The notes under the pieces are model-generated. The model was not told the origin of the DNA. It saw only the letters and a program-made list of their open reading frames with translations, and ran no database searches. This document shows positions 11,857-21,840 of a stretch of 64,000 nt of DNA, piece by piece. A program made the position numbers and the translations under genes. Source of the DNA: Sarocladium kiliense (taxonomy: Eukaryota > Ascomycota > Sordariomycetes > Hypocreales > Sarocladiaceae); assembly GCA_030734395.1 (NCBI GenBank), contig JAUZTG010000007.1, forward strand, positions 248,001 to 312,000, in the 5' to 3' direction. Each line of letters begins with the position of its first letter. The stretch's first letter is position 1.

Positions 11857-14800
11857 ATGGCAGAATCACATGGGGACGACTCCTCCAAAATCACTGTTCC
11901 TAAGTTTTCGTCTTTTAAGACCAAAAAGTCACTAGACAGCACCACGAAGGCCCCTTCACGTGAACATCACCGGAGGAACCGTGACAGTGACAGGGATCAC
12001 CCGCGGCATCGCCACGAGTCAGAAAAGTCTCGTACAACGACGAAGGAGTCAGAAGATGTCAGTCGTCGACAGGAGAGATCCAAAAGGAAAGACCGGGGGT
12101 CACCGAGTCCTCGGAGGTCTCACCACCAACACAAACGAGCGCGGTCAGAAGCTGCAGAACGGAGCCCAGAGAGAGAACGACCTCACGTCAGCATTCCTGT
12201 TGAAAACAAGGGCGTTGATGGCTTGTACATTGTCGATACGAAAGGTGACCCCTTATTGAGAAAGTATGGCAACTACGTCCATTATCACGTTCCATCATCC
12301 TACCGATACCCACCAGGACGGGTTTTAGGAGCCGAGGGCCGCCTCTACATCCACCGGGATGGCACCAGGGAACAATTTAGTATCATACGGCCCGGTGAAA
12401 GACCAGATTTGTCCCGACACCAAGATGGCGTCCGCTCCAGATGGCCACGGGCGCATCCCAACCCTATCAGGCTGAAGCCATTGACGAAAACGGTCGATGA
12501 TGGTGACGACGACTTGGCCTTTATCCAAGTGGGAAAGCCCAGAAAGGTGAAGCATGTCAGATCATCGGCATCTGACACATCAGACAATGAGAACGGTCTT
12601 GCCTACCGCTCTATTGAAGGAAGGATGAAGGCCAAGACGGTTCCAGACACGGAGTCGGATGCAGACTCTGATGTGGAGGCAGACATCCATCAAGACAACC
12701 CCCTGAGGTGGCGCTCTGTGCAGCTCAACCTTCAAGTCAAGGAACATCCCGAAAACATCGACGCCTGGCTGGAGCTTGTGGCGCATCAAGATGCTCTTTT
12801 GAAGGCTGGCCACAGAATCGACCAGTCTTTGTATGAGGACGAGGCGCACAGCTATGCAGAGATCAAGCTTTCGATGCTCGAGGGAGCTATCTCCAACGCC
12901 AAGAGTAAAGAAGATCGGAAGCGCATACTTAGTCTGCTCATGCGCGAAGGTGCCAAGGTATGGGATCCAAAAACTGCTGCAAAGAGATGGACAGAACTTG
13001 CCGAAGAGGAACGGTCTGGGTTTGATCTCTGGAAGATAAACCTTGACTTCCGCATGTCGGATGTTGCGAACTTCCAGTACGATGACATCAAGAGCTTGTT
13101 TCTTGCTCGCCTGAAGCACCTTCTCACGGAAGGAGTCGCCTCAGATCCTAAAGAGCGATTTGGGGAAGCGGTCTACGTCTTCTTAAGGATGACGAGGATG
13201 ATTGCTGACGCTGGATATCGAGAGCTGGCGTTTTCCGCCTGGCAAGCACTATTCGAGCTGAATCTGTACTGTCCCCCTTGGCAAGATGGCTCTAATCCAT
13301 CGCTAGGGTCCTTCCAAGAGTTCTGGGAGAGCGAAGTGCCCAGATTTGGAGAAGCAGGAGCACAGGGTTGGCGGCATTACGTCGAAACGAATGGCACTCA
13401 AGACCCGGCTGAGACACCAGTGACAACTTCAGCTGGGGGTGATGAACCAATCTCGAGAGATCCATACAAGCTTTGGGCTGCGCTGGAAGAAAAGCGTGGT
13501 GTGCAGGCGAGAACTCCAGCAAGGACACTGGACGAAGGCAACGATGAAGACCCCTTCAGAGTTGTCATGTTTTCCGACATTGAGAAAATGCTTTTCTTCA
13601 TCCCACCAAATATCCTTGGACAATTGGAGGAACAGCTAATAGATGCATTCCTCTTATCTTCAGGGCTTCCTCCAGCAATGCAATCGAGTTCTTGGACACA
13701 GATGGCATCACAAGATCCTCACATCGTGGGCAACGCCGGCGCGCTGCGAACCCGATCTTCGTGGGGACAGCCCCTCCCAGAGGAGAATGAGGGTTTTAAG
13801 AGGCCGCCTTTGTTCAAAGGTCGGACACTTGAATGCGCCCTGACTCTGGACCTTCTTTTTTCAGGTCAAGACTGGTTCCACTACTTGCCGACTCGCGAGC
13901 ATGACCCTATGCTTCCGTGGGAGGTAGTGGAACAAGGCTTGAAACAATTTGTGCAGTTAAGAGATATATCTGGCATGGCGGAATACATGCTCGCTGTGGC
14001 TTATATACGTGATCCGTCAAATATCAAGAAACAAGCCAAAGCCCTTTTGAAGCAATATCCGACGAATATTGCCTTGTTCATCGCTTATGCGCTGGCCGAA
14101 CACCGGAATGGCAAAGATGAGATAGCCCAGAAAACGCTGACCTCGGCAGCTCAAATATCATCTGTAAGTCAAACCAAGTGACCCCTTCTTGAACCATGCT
14201 AATACCCAAATACAGGGACCCGACCTGTCCATGGTTGTTCGAGCATGGGCGTGGGTGGAATTAGAGCGGCGAGACAGGGAGACTTCGCTGCGGCTACTAT
14301 GCTCTACAGTCGAACCGGAATTACGCAAAGGCTCTGGCAAGCAGGAACCGGTATCGTCTAGCCAGATAATAAAGGCCTCCAAAACGTTTGAGTCCGAGAT
14401 CCACTCATCCCTGACCTCAGGGAATTCAGAAGCCGTGGCTTTGTTTGGCGAATGCGCGTTATTACTGGCCTATCTCACCTCGAATGACTCCCAGGAGCCA
14501 ACATCCGCAGCACAAGGGGGCATAGAAGCGGCAATGGAGATGACAAGCCGTCTATCACATGAGCTCTCCCGACGAAGCATGCAACACTCTTCTGGACACG
14601 AGAAGCTTCTTCAGGCAGCCGCCAGAATCCTCTACTGGCACGCTGCGAATGGGTAGGTCGAAAGTCCTCCTCCAATGCGAGACAGTCAGCTAACAACTTG
14701 TAGACCTTTCAGACGGACGTTTTTGTATGAGAAGCTGTCCGCCTTTGTGGAGTCCTTTCCTAAGAACACGATCTTCCTCTCGTTGCTTGAATGGTCGGAT

Positions 14801-15256
14801 TCCGGACTTCGGGTCATTGATGAGACCAGGCAGCTCCTACACGAGAAGAGCCTCAACCCACGTGAAGACTGCCTGAGCACCCGAATATTTGCGATTCAGC
14901 ACGAGATGGAGCGAGGTAACACCAATTCAACCCAGGGAGCTTTCGAGGATGCCGTTGCCAGTGACGCATGCAAGACGAGTCCTCTTGTGTGGAATTGGTA
15001 CATACAGTTCAGCTCTTCTCAGAAAAGCCTGCGACCAAAGGCCAAAGATATTTTCTACAGAGCATTGAGACACTGTCCATGGTCAAAGGAGGTTATGATG
15101 CAGGCTTTCACGACACTTGCTCGAACCATGGAGTCGCATGAGCTGAAGGCTGTGTATGAGACAATGACATTCAAAGGCATGCGCATCCATGTCGACATGG
15201 ACGACTTTTTGCAGCAGCATGAGACGAAGAGAGCCAAAGAGCGAGGACGCCGATGA
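11857..15256 (+). CDS. NRDE2: NRDE2 family nuclear RNA surveillance protein
   Basis: Nuclear factor that in other eukaryotes binds the MTR4 helicase and acts in RNA interference, splicing fidelity and exosome-linked surveillance. Exons 11857-14163, 14216-14652 and 14704-15256 (introns 52 and 51 nt, the first with a GCTAAT branch site) give 1098 residues. Residues 1-100 are a basic/RS-like tail with many SR, RD and HR pairs. A conserved fungal block follows (VDGLYIVDTKGDPLLRKYG). NPLRWRSVQLNL and HPENIDAWLELVAHQDALL mark the start of the NRDE2 HAT/TPR-like helical repeats, which fill the remainder. Start chosen as the first ATG before the basic tail. Divergent from TSC10. Confidence 0.93.
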
Positions 15257-15625
15257 GGCTGTCGACAATTAGGAAAATAGCAACAGTTCAGCCTCGATTG
15301 GAGGACACAGCTGCGTCGAATCGTACAGTTGAAACACGGAGGCGGGGCAGCTGCAGGAGGGGTAGGCGGCCTCGATCTTCAACGTGCCCACCTGCATCTG
15401 TGCCCAACTCTAAGCCCCTTGCATGACACAAACCCTCCTCGTCACTCGTGTCCATTGCAGTGATTCGCGTCCAAGTGAGCTGATTCCACTCTCGAAGCTT
15501 GTGTCGTGGGTCACAAGCCGCACGCGACCAATCTTCAAAACACTCCACCAGCTTATCTGCGGGACAAACCAGCGCAAACAGGGCTTGGCTTCGTCTTACA
15601 GCTGGCATAAATCCATCGAAGCTCG
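15257..15625. promoter_or_regulatory. Intergenic region before the phospholipase C gene
   Basis: 369 bp holding the NRDE2 3' end and the PLC promoter. No distinct element seen. Confidence 0.45.
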
Positions 15626-17743
15626 ATGACTATCATTCCTCAAGAACGCGGGAAAGTTCAAGATAAGCTGAAATCCACGGTTCCCGCAATGGTCGAGAGT
15701 ACGGGCCAGAGCCTCACTATCCATCAAGCGGGGGGCGGGGCGAGTGCATCTCAACGGGTCGTCGACACTATTCACTCAGTCACTCTACCTCGACTAAAGG
15801 CTATCTACACCAAGTACGCTGGAGGGAACCAAACCTGGAACAAGGATCAGATCAAGGCCTTCCTCGAGACTGTCCAGAAACATCCCGCCAGAGAGGGTAG
15901 TGAAGACATCGCCTCCAAGGATGAACTCGACTTCAACGGTTTCCTGTCCTATATCGCCTCTCATCATGCTTCATTGACACTCGAGCCTAAGGAGGAGGAC
16001 TTATCATGGCCTCTATCCGCATACTTCATCTCGTCGTCGCATAACACCTACCTCTCAGGCAACCAACTCTCAAGCGACAGCACCACAGAATCCTATGCAA
16101 ACGTCCTCCTACGTGGTTGTCGCTGCGTAGAGATCGACGTGTGGGATGGAGATGAGTCCGACTCCGACAGTAGTGATGATGAGAAAGATGCCAAGGGCCC
16201 GAGCTCTCCTCCTAAGAAGAGCAAACGAGCGAGCACCTTCGGGAAGCTCAAAAGCAGCTTGCCTGATTCCCTCGCCGCCAAGTTGGAGAAGACAAGTCTT
16301 GGAAAGAAGACGGCAGAGAAGGGGGCCAAGGATGGAGAGGCACCAGTGGCATCTGAGAAACAGGAAGTCAAGACTGTCGGAGGGGCTCCTGAGGTGGCTG
16401 TTGTTGAGCCGAGAGTCCTGCATGGCTACACCCTGACCAAGGAGATCTCGTTCCGAGATGTAGCCGTGGCTATCCGTGACAATGCCTTCAAAGTTACTGA
16501 CTTACCCATCATCGTCAGTCTCGAGGTCCATTGCAGTCTAGCGCAGCAGCTCCTCATGGTAAAGATCATGAAGGAAGTCTGGGGCGAGTATCTCGTGGCA
16601 GAGCCCGAGGCTGAACCAGCGTCTTTGCCCTCGCCTGGCGACTTACGCAAGAAGATCCTCATCAAGGTCAAGTACGCACCACCAGGCTCTTCACCACCTG
16701 CCAACGAAAGCGACGATGACGATCGCTTATCAGGCGAGCACACGAAGAGGGAAGAACAAAAGGCAAAGCCTTCCAAGATCATACAGGAGCTTAGCCGCTT
16801 GGGCATATTCACGAAAGGCATCTCTTTCAAGTCACTGACGCAGCCTGAGGCCAGCATGCCAACGCACATTTTCTCGCTTTCTGAGAAGAAATTCCTTGAC
16901 TATCATGAGAAACAACGGGAGCAACTCTTCAAACACAATCGCGACTTTCTCATGCGAGCATACCCTTCGGGATTAAGGATTAGGTCGTCGAATCTGAACC
17001 CGCCGATTTTCTGGGGTGGAGGCGCGCAGGTCGTTGCGTTGAACTGGCAGCAGACTGATGAGGGAATGTAAGTGTTCCGAACTCGACAAATAAACTCATT
17101 GTTCTGCAGCTGACATTATGCTTAGGATGCTCAACGAGGGTATGTTCGCCGGCACCGGGGGTTATGTCCTGAAGCCACCAGGTACGTATTAAAGCATGAC
17201 TCTGACCTGCAGTCTCTCATACTAATTATCTGTCAAGGCTATCGACCTGTTCTCAAGACTAAGCCCACACCCAACGAAGTCATCCGCAAGAAGCTGAACC
17301 TCAGCATCACCTTCCTCGCCGCACAATTTCTCCCCCTCCCGCAAGGGGACACCCGCGCCTCCGGCTTCGAGCCCTACGTTAAGGTCGAGCTCCACGTCGA
17401 CGGCAGCAAAGCCCAGCAACTCGGCGAACACCTCCAGGACAAGACAGATGGACATGAACGGGAGGGCGAGTACAAAGAGCGGACCAAGACGCACCGTGGC
17501 TGTCATGTGGACATGGGCGCAGAGAAGCTGGAGTTCAAGGACATCCCGAACTTGATGGAGGAGCTCACGTTTGTGAGATTCACGGTGAGAGATGATGAGA
17601 TGCTGAGGGATGATCTTGCGGCTTGGGCGTGTGTTAGATTGGATAGACTGGGTGAGGGTTATCGGTTTGTGCATCTGATTGACCTAGAGGGGAAGTTGAC
17701 ACAAGGTGCAATTCTTGTCAAGGTTGAGAAAGCTCTTACATAG
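15626..17743 (+). CDS. Phosphoinositide-specific phospholipase C
   Basis: Hydrolyses phosphatidylinositol 4,5-bisphosphate to diacylglycerol and IP3 at the inner face of membranes. Exons 15626-17067, 17126-17181 and 17238-17743 give 667 residues. No PH domain; residues about 30-120 are EF-hand-like. The X domain starts near 127 (WPLSAYFISSSHNTYL, first catalytic His), followed by EIDVWDG, LHGYTLT (second catalytic His) and IVSLEVHCS. The Y domain includes MPTHIFSLSEKK, YPSGLRIRSSNLNP and LNEGMFAGTGGYVLKPPGYRP. A C2 domain follows (LSITFLAAQFLPLP). Between EIDVWDG and LHGYTLT sits an unusual insertion of about 85 residues, acidic/serine-rich then lysine-rich. Convergent with the repeat protein to the right. 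Confidence 0.96.
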
Positions 17744-17949
17744 ACATTTCCAAGCTGACAGCACGTTTGTGACCAGAACATTAAGGAGGTTGTTTTAGCA
17801 GAAAGAATTATGATTTGGTTTTAGATTTAAATTATCCATCTCTGATGAAATCCAACATCGTCGGAAAACCGTTACGCTATAATCGTACAATCAAGTTCGT
17901 CCAAACAGGATCAACCCGTAAAAGTAGTCATTACTCATCAACTTTGCAT

Positions 17950-18782
17950 TTATTCGTTGTAGTCGTTGAAACCCTTCTGTTCACGCTTCTCATGGCCCTT
18001 CTCCTGGAGGCTGGGCTTGTTGAGAGCAGCGCCAGCCTTCTCCATGAGCTTGCCCATGGTGCTGTCGCCCTTCTTGTTGTTGTTGTCATTGTCGTTGTCG
18101 TAGGAAGAGCCAGAGAGGTTGTCGTTGCGGCGGGAGTCAGAGCCGTAGGTGTCGGTGTTGGAGGAGCCGAAGTTGTCAGTGCGGCCAGAAGAACCGAAGT
18201 TGTCGGAACGACCAGAGGAACCGAAGTTGTCACTACGGTCAGAAGAGCCGTAGGTGTCAGTGTTGCGGCCAGACGATCCGTAAGTGTCGGAGCCAAGGTT
18301 GCCAGTGCGGTCAGAAGAGCCGAAGTTGTCGGTGCGGCCGGAAGAGCCAAAGTTGTCCGAGCGACCAGTGGAACCGAAGTTGTCACTACGGTCAGAAGAG
18401 CCGTAGGTATCACGGCCAGAAGATCCAAGGGTATCGGTACCAATGTTCTCAGAGCGGCCGGAGGAGCCAAAGTTGTCAGAGCGACCAGTGGAACCGAAGT
18501 TGTCACCAGTGCTGCCGAGGCCGGAGGAACCAATGTTCTCGGTGCGGCCAGAGGACCCAAAGTTGTCGGAACCGAAGTTGTCTGAGCGGCCGGTAGAGCC
18601 AAAGTTGTCTGAGCCGATGTTCTCGGTGCGGCCAGTGGAGGAGAAGTTGTCGGCAGCGCCAGAGGAGCCCATGCGGTCATCACCGAAGGAAGAGGACTGA
18701 TAATCACACGTTAGCTTGCGAGCTCTATGAGATGAGAGTGAGAAAGGGAATGGTCACATACGTTGTTGTTGTAGCCAGACAT
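17950..18782 (-). CDS. DDR48-like Gly/Ser/Asn-rich stress-type repeat protein
   Basis: Probably a disordered, hydrophilin-type protein; the role is inferred only from resemblance to yeast DDR48-like proteins. Exon 1 (18782-18762) encodes MSGYNNN; intron 18697-18761 has GTATGT and ATCAG ends; exon 2 runs 18696-17950. Total 255 residues. Residues about 20-190 are imperfect tandem units of 8-11 residues, such as GSSGRSDNF, GSTGRTENI and GSDTYGSS. After an Asp/Asn-rich linker comes a non-repeat tail: STMGKLMEKAGAALNKPSLQ, then EKGHEKREQ. The repeats impose a codon rhythm that also opens long spurious frames. There is no signal peptide or membrane segment. Confidence 0.78.
18000..18690 (-). repeat. 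Coding tandem repeat of about 24-33 nt units
   Basis: Imperfect repeats of 8-11 codons on the minus strand, with units built on GSSGR(S/T)(D/E)NF. On the plus strand the recurring element reads as GAAGTTGTC preceded by variants of AGAGCCG. Such arrays commonly vary in copy number between isolates. Confidence 0.85.
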
Positions 18783-20460
18783 GGTGAAGGTTTATTGTGG
18801 GAGTTGTGGAAGATTGAAGGAGGTTTTGCTGAGTTGGTATACTGTGAATTGGATTGTGGATGGAGATGCTGAGCTCCTGAGGAAGAGGGCATCCTCGGGG
18901 TATTAATACTCGACGAGCATCATGAGCTTCATGCCAGTCTCCCAGCCCATTGCAAAAAGTAAACGCCACCATCTGCCCAACATGACGTGTAGTCCCACGG
19001 GTAGCATCTTACTCCCACCAAAGCTTGCAACACACAACAAGCTGTAAGCTATCCCAGTCCAGCCCAGCCTAGCCCATCACATTCCCACACCCCAAACCAA
19101 CCTCCACAGCTAACGCTTCCTTTCAGCTGCCGTAGGGAGGCAGAAGAGGGGCACCGCCTCATTCCCGGGGTTGCCGGTGGGGGCGCACCGGTGCATGCGA
19201 ATATCGTCATGGTCTCCATGTCCAGGCGTCTCAAGAGCTCCAGAGCTCCCACCAAAGATCCTCAGGGCTAGTATGTCTAAATACGTGTTCACTGCTGTCC
19301 CCACAAGAGATCTCATGGTAGCCACAGATAACTCTTTGATGAGGCAAAAGACCAGCCTTTCGGTCACCCAAAAACCTGTTTTTTTAACCCGCGTACCACA
19401 CGGCAATGCGGATCTCACCGGCTTAGACGTGCCGTCAAAGCTAAGCATTTCGGTAGCGCTCCTGGGTCGGTTTCGATTGAACACAAGGGAGGGAAAAGAG
19501 TGGAGATGCAGGTGAGACTAGCAGCCATGCCTTGCATGTTCCAGACTTTGTCCTGGGTTCACGTTGATGCGTTGTGGATGGCTGATTGGAGAGCTATGGG
19601 GACTACGGCGAAACCCTCTTTGACGCCGAGCGATGGCCTCGTTGTTCATCGCTTCTCATGTTTCAATGCGAAAATGGTGACGAAAGAGCTGGGGAGCTAG
19701 GGTCACTCTCGTGGCAATTGGCGTGAGCTTTGACGCAGATGTCGTGTCTGGCAGTTGTTGGTCTTGGTCGATCGCCACACCCACAGCCCAGTATCCGTGA
19801 CTTACATTTGAGGCTAAACAACTCCCCGAGCCGAATCCAATCCTGCTTGCCAACCTCCCAATGTGTACAGCTGCCAATTGCCAGGATGCACCCCTGTCCA
19901 CGTTGATATCAGACCCATAGAGATAGAAGCTATAAAGAACAGCGGTAGGCATATCCGAATCCTTCCAAGAGAGATACGAGCTGTGCTGCAGCTGATTCAA
20001 TGGGAAGCTTGCGTGGAGTTCCGCTGCCATGGCACCGACCTACTCCTACCGCCCCGCCACGCCCCGCCGATCCCCCTTCTCCGCCTGTGACGTAGGCACT
20101 AACCAGGCCTCTCCGCCCCACGCCAGTCGACCCCTGCCCAGCGTCAATCGCATCATTTCGTTTCAGCTGGACACGGGTTCGATCGATTCAATTCGCGCCA
20201 ATGTGGACTCTTTATTCAGTTCTATCTTAATCAATGGTTCTGCACAAGCTTTCTCTGCGTGATTTGCCCTTGCTCCGCACCGGGGCCTGAGATCTTCGGC
20301 ACTTGCGGCGAGATATTCCGTCAGAGGGGCAAAATGTCACACGCGGCTCTCACCACGGGCAAGGGGGGAGGCAACCGAGATTGCAATTGCCTTGGAAACC
20401 TGTCTATAGATCATCGTGATAAGGCTGACGCTGCCTTGGTCAGGGTCCCTGTCCAAACCG
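18783..20460. other. Intergenic stretch of about 1.7 kb
   Basis: Upstream of the repeat-protein gene and downstream of the LysM gene, both on the minus strand. It holds a palindromic TATTAATA at 18901-18908, 119 bp before the repeat-protein start, and an AGGGG (stress-element core) at 19147-19151. The short frames in it have no protein-like character. Confidence 0.5.
18901..18908 (-). promoter_or_regulatory. TATA-like element upstream of the DDR48-like gene
   Basis: TATTAATA, 119 bp before the minus-strand ATG at 18782, a plausible distance for a fungal TATA element of an inducible gene. Prediction from sequence and position only. Confidence 0.4.
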
Positions 20461-21657
20461 TCACTCCTTCGGCACTTGCGCAGGAAGACCCGCTAGCCCA
20501 TCCAACAGCTTCGACTGCGTCCCGTTACTTTTGCCTCGTATCCCTTCCTTCGTGCGACACGCGCAGTATCCATCACCGCGCCCGTGCCCGTCATTCAGGC
20601 ATCGTGAAGAGCAATATGGGGCTTCATTGCGTCCAATGCACGCCACCAGGCCGTCGCATGCTTCCCACGGGTCCTTTCCACCGCTCACGTCACAGTCGAC
20701 GGGGTGGCAGGAGCATCGGCCGAGAGGGTATCGGGCCACTGCATCCTGCGTGTCGCACATTGCATATTCGACGTAGCCTGAAAACATCTTCTCGGTGCAG
20801 GTGATAACAGCGCCACAGTACAGGTTCGGGTCGTCCATCCGGAAGCAGTCTGTAATCCGTGGTCTGCATGCGCAGACGCCATACTCCTCAGGATACAGGA
20901 TCGGCTCACTCCTGCATTCTGGCACTTCATCATCGCTTCGGCATTGTCCGTACTTGTTGCACTGCGTATCGGCTAGGCAAGCAATGGCTATGCATCTACA
21001 TATGCCGTTTTCGCATGTCGGGTACATGCCTGCTGCTTTGTCGCAGTCCATGCTGATCCGGCAATCTTCTGCTGCGTCGGTGCCTGCATCACACGAATCC
21101 TTCATGAACACCGTAACTGCCTCAGACTCCAGCGTCGTCACTGGGGTCAGGGCAGAAATGCTGCTGAACCGCTCCAGTGATGTCGTTGTCATCAGAGTGG
21201 CCCCATCGGGAAGCGGCAGGTCCGTGGTCGAGAGCGTTTGGGGTCCGTAAAGATCATGCAGTGTCAGCGTTACCAAGGGCAGATCGCTGTCATAGGTGAA
21301 ATACCTTGCCGCTAATCGCCTGGCATTGTAATCTGAAGAGCCCAGTGCACCTGGACTCCAATAATGCGTCAATGGCGACGTGGAGACACACATGGTCGTG
21401 CCTGAGGCAATCCCTGCCCTCTCGTCGTCGAGGAAGCTGTTCCACTCTTTGAGGTCTTCGTAGCTGACTGCATGTTGCTGACTTACTCGAGCTATATTGT
21501 CGTCGTACTTCCAGATGTGATATACCGGATACAGCGGCTGAGATTCGCGGCTTTGTTTTGCGCTGCAGCAAGCCGCAGCTTGGTCTCCCAAGCACGTGGC
21601 GTAAGTTGTCGAGGCGGCGAGCGCCGGGAACCAAAAAGGCCCTGTCGATAGCTTCAT
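20461..21657 (-). CDS. Secreted LysM protein with four six-cysteine repeats
   Basis: Likely extracellular; LysM modules bind chitin or peptidoglycan-type glycans, so a chitin-binding or effector role is possible but not shown. Single exon, 398 residues. A hydrophobic signal peptide covers about 1-21. Residues about 43-92 look like one LysM (YPVYHIWKYDDNIARV, VSYEDLKEWNSFL, ASGTTMCVS). A Thr/Ser-rich linker follows. Residues 189-367 contain 25 cysteines in four tandem modules, each with C-x5-C and ending in G-x-C-x-C: GICRC (218-222), GVCAC (260-264), GRCSC (313-317) and GYCAC (363-367). I do not recognise this repeat. The stop of PEX8 lies 183 bp upstream, so the promoter is short. Confidence 0.75.
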   Translation of the reverse strand: MKLSTGPFWFPALAASTTYATCLGDQAAACCSAKQSRESQPLYPVYHIWKYDDNIARVSQQHAVSYEDLKEWNSFLDDERAGIASGTTMCVSTSPLTHYWSPGALGSSDYNARRLAARYFTYDSDLPLVTLTLHDLYGPQTLSTTDLPLPDGATLMTTTSLERFSSISALTPVTTLESEAVTVFMKDSCDAGTDAAEDCRISMDCDKAAGMYPTCENGICRCIAIACLADTQCNKYGQCRSDDEVPECRSEPILYPEEYGVCACRPRITDCFRMDDPNLYCGAVITCTEKMFSGYVEYAMCDTQDAVARYPLGRCSCHPVDCDVSGGKDPWEACDGLVACIGRNEAPYCSSRCLNDGHGRGDGYCACRTKEGIRGKSNGTQSKLLDGLAGLPAQVPKE

Positions 21658-21840
21658 TGCAGATATGGCTGCAACTTTTGTTGTTGTTACGGCGTGTGCA
21701 TGTCCACAGAGTGAAGTAGCCGATCAGACTTGAACTTATATCGCAGGCGTGGTTGAGCCAGTGATTCAATCAGGATGCCAGTCTCGACATGTGGACTTGT
21801 TCTGATCACCGTGTGTGATGTAGATCTTTGGGGACACGCT

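Noticed and set aside
17815..18585. 256-codon open frame on the plus strand, rich in Val, Glu and Arg
   Set aside because: It is antisense to the DDR48-like repeat and open only because the repeat rhythm excludes stops; composition is not protein-like. The overlapping minus frame 17931-18707 is rejected for the same reason.
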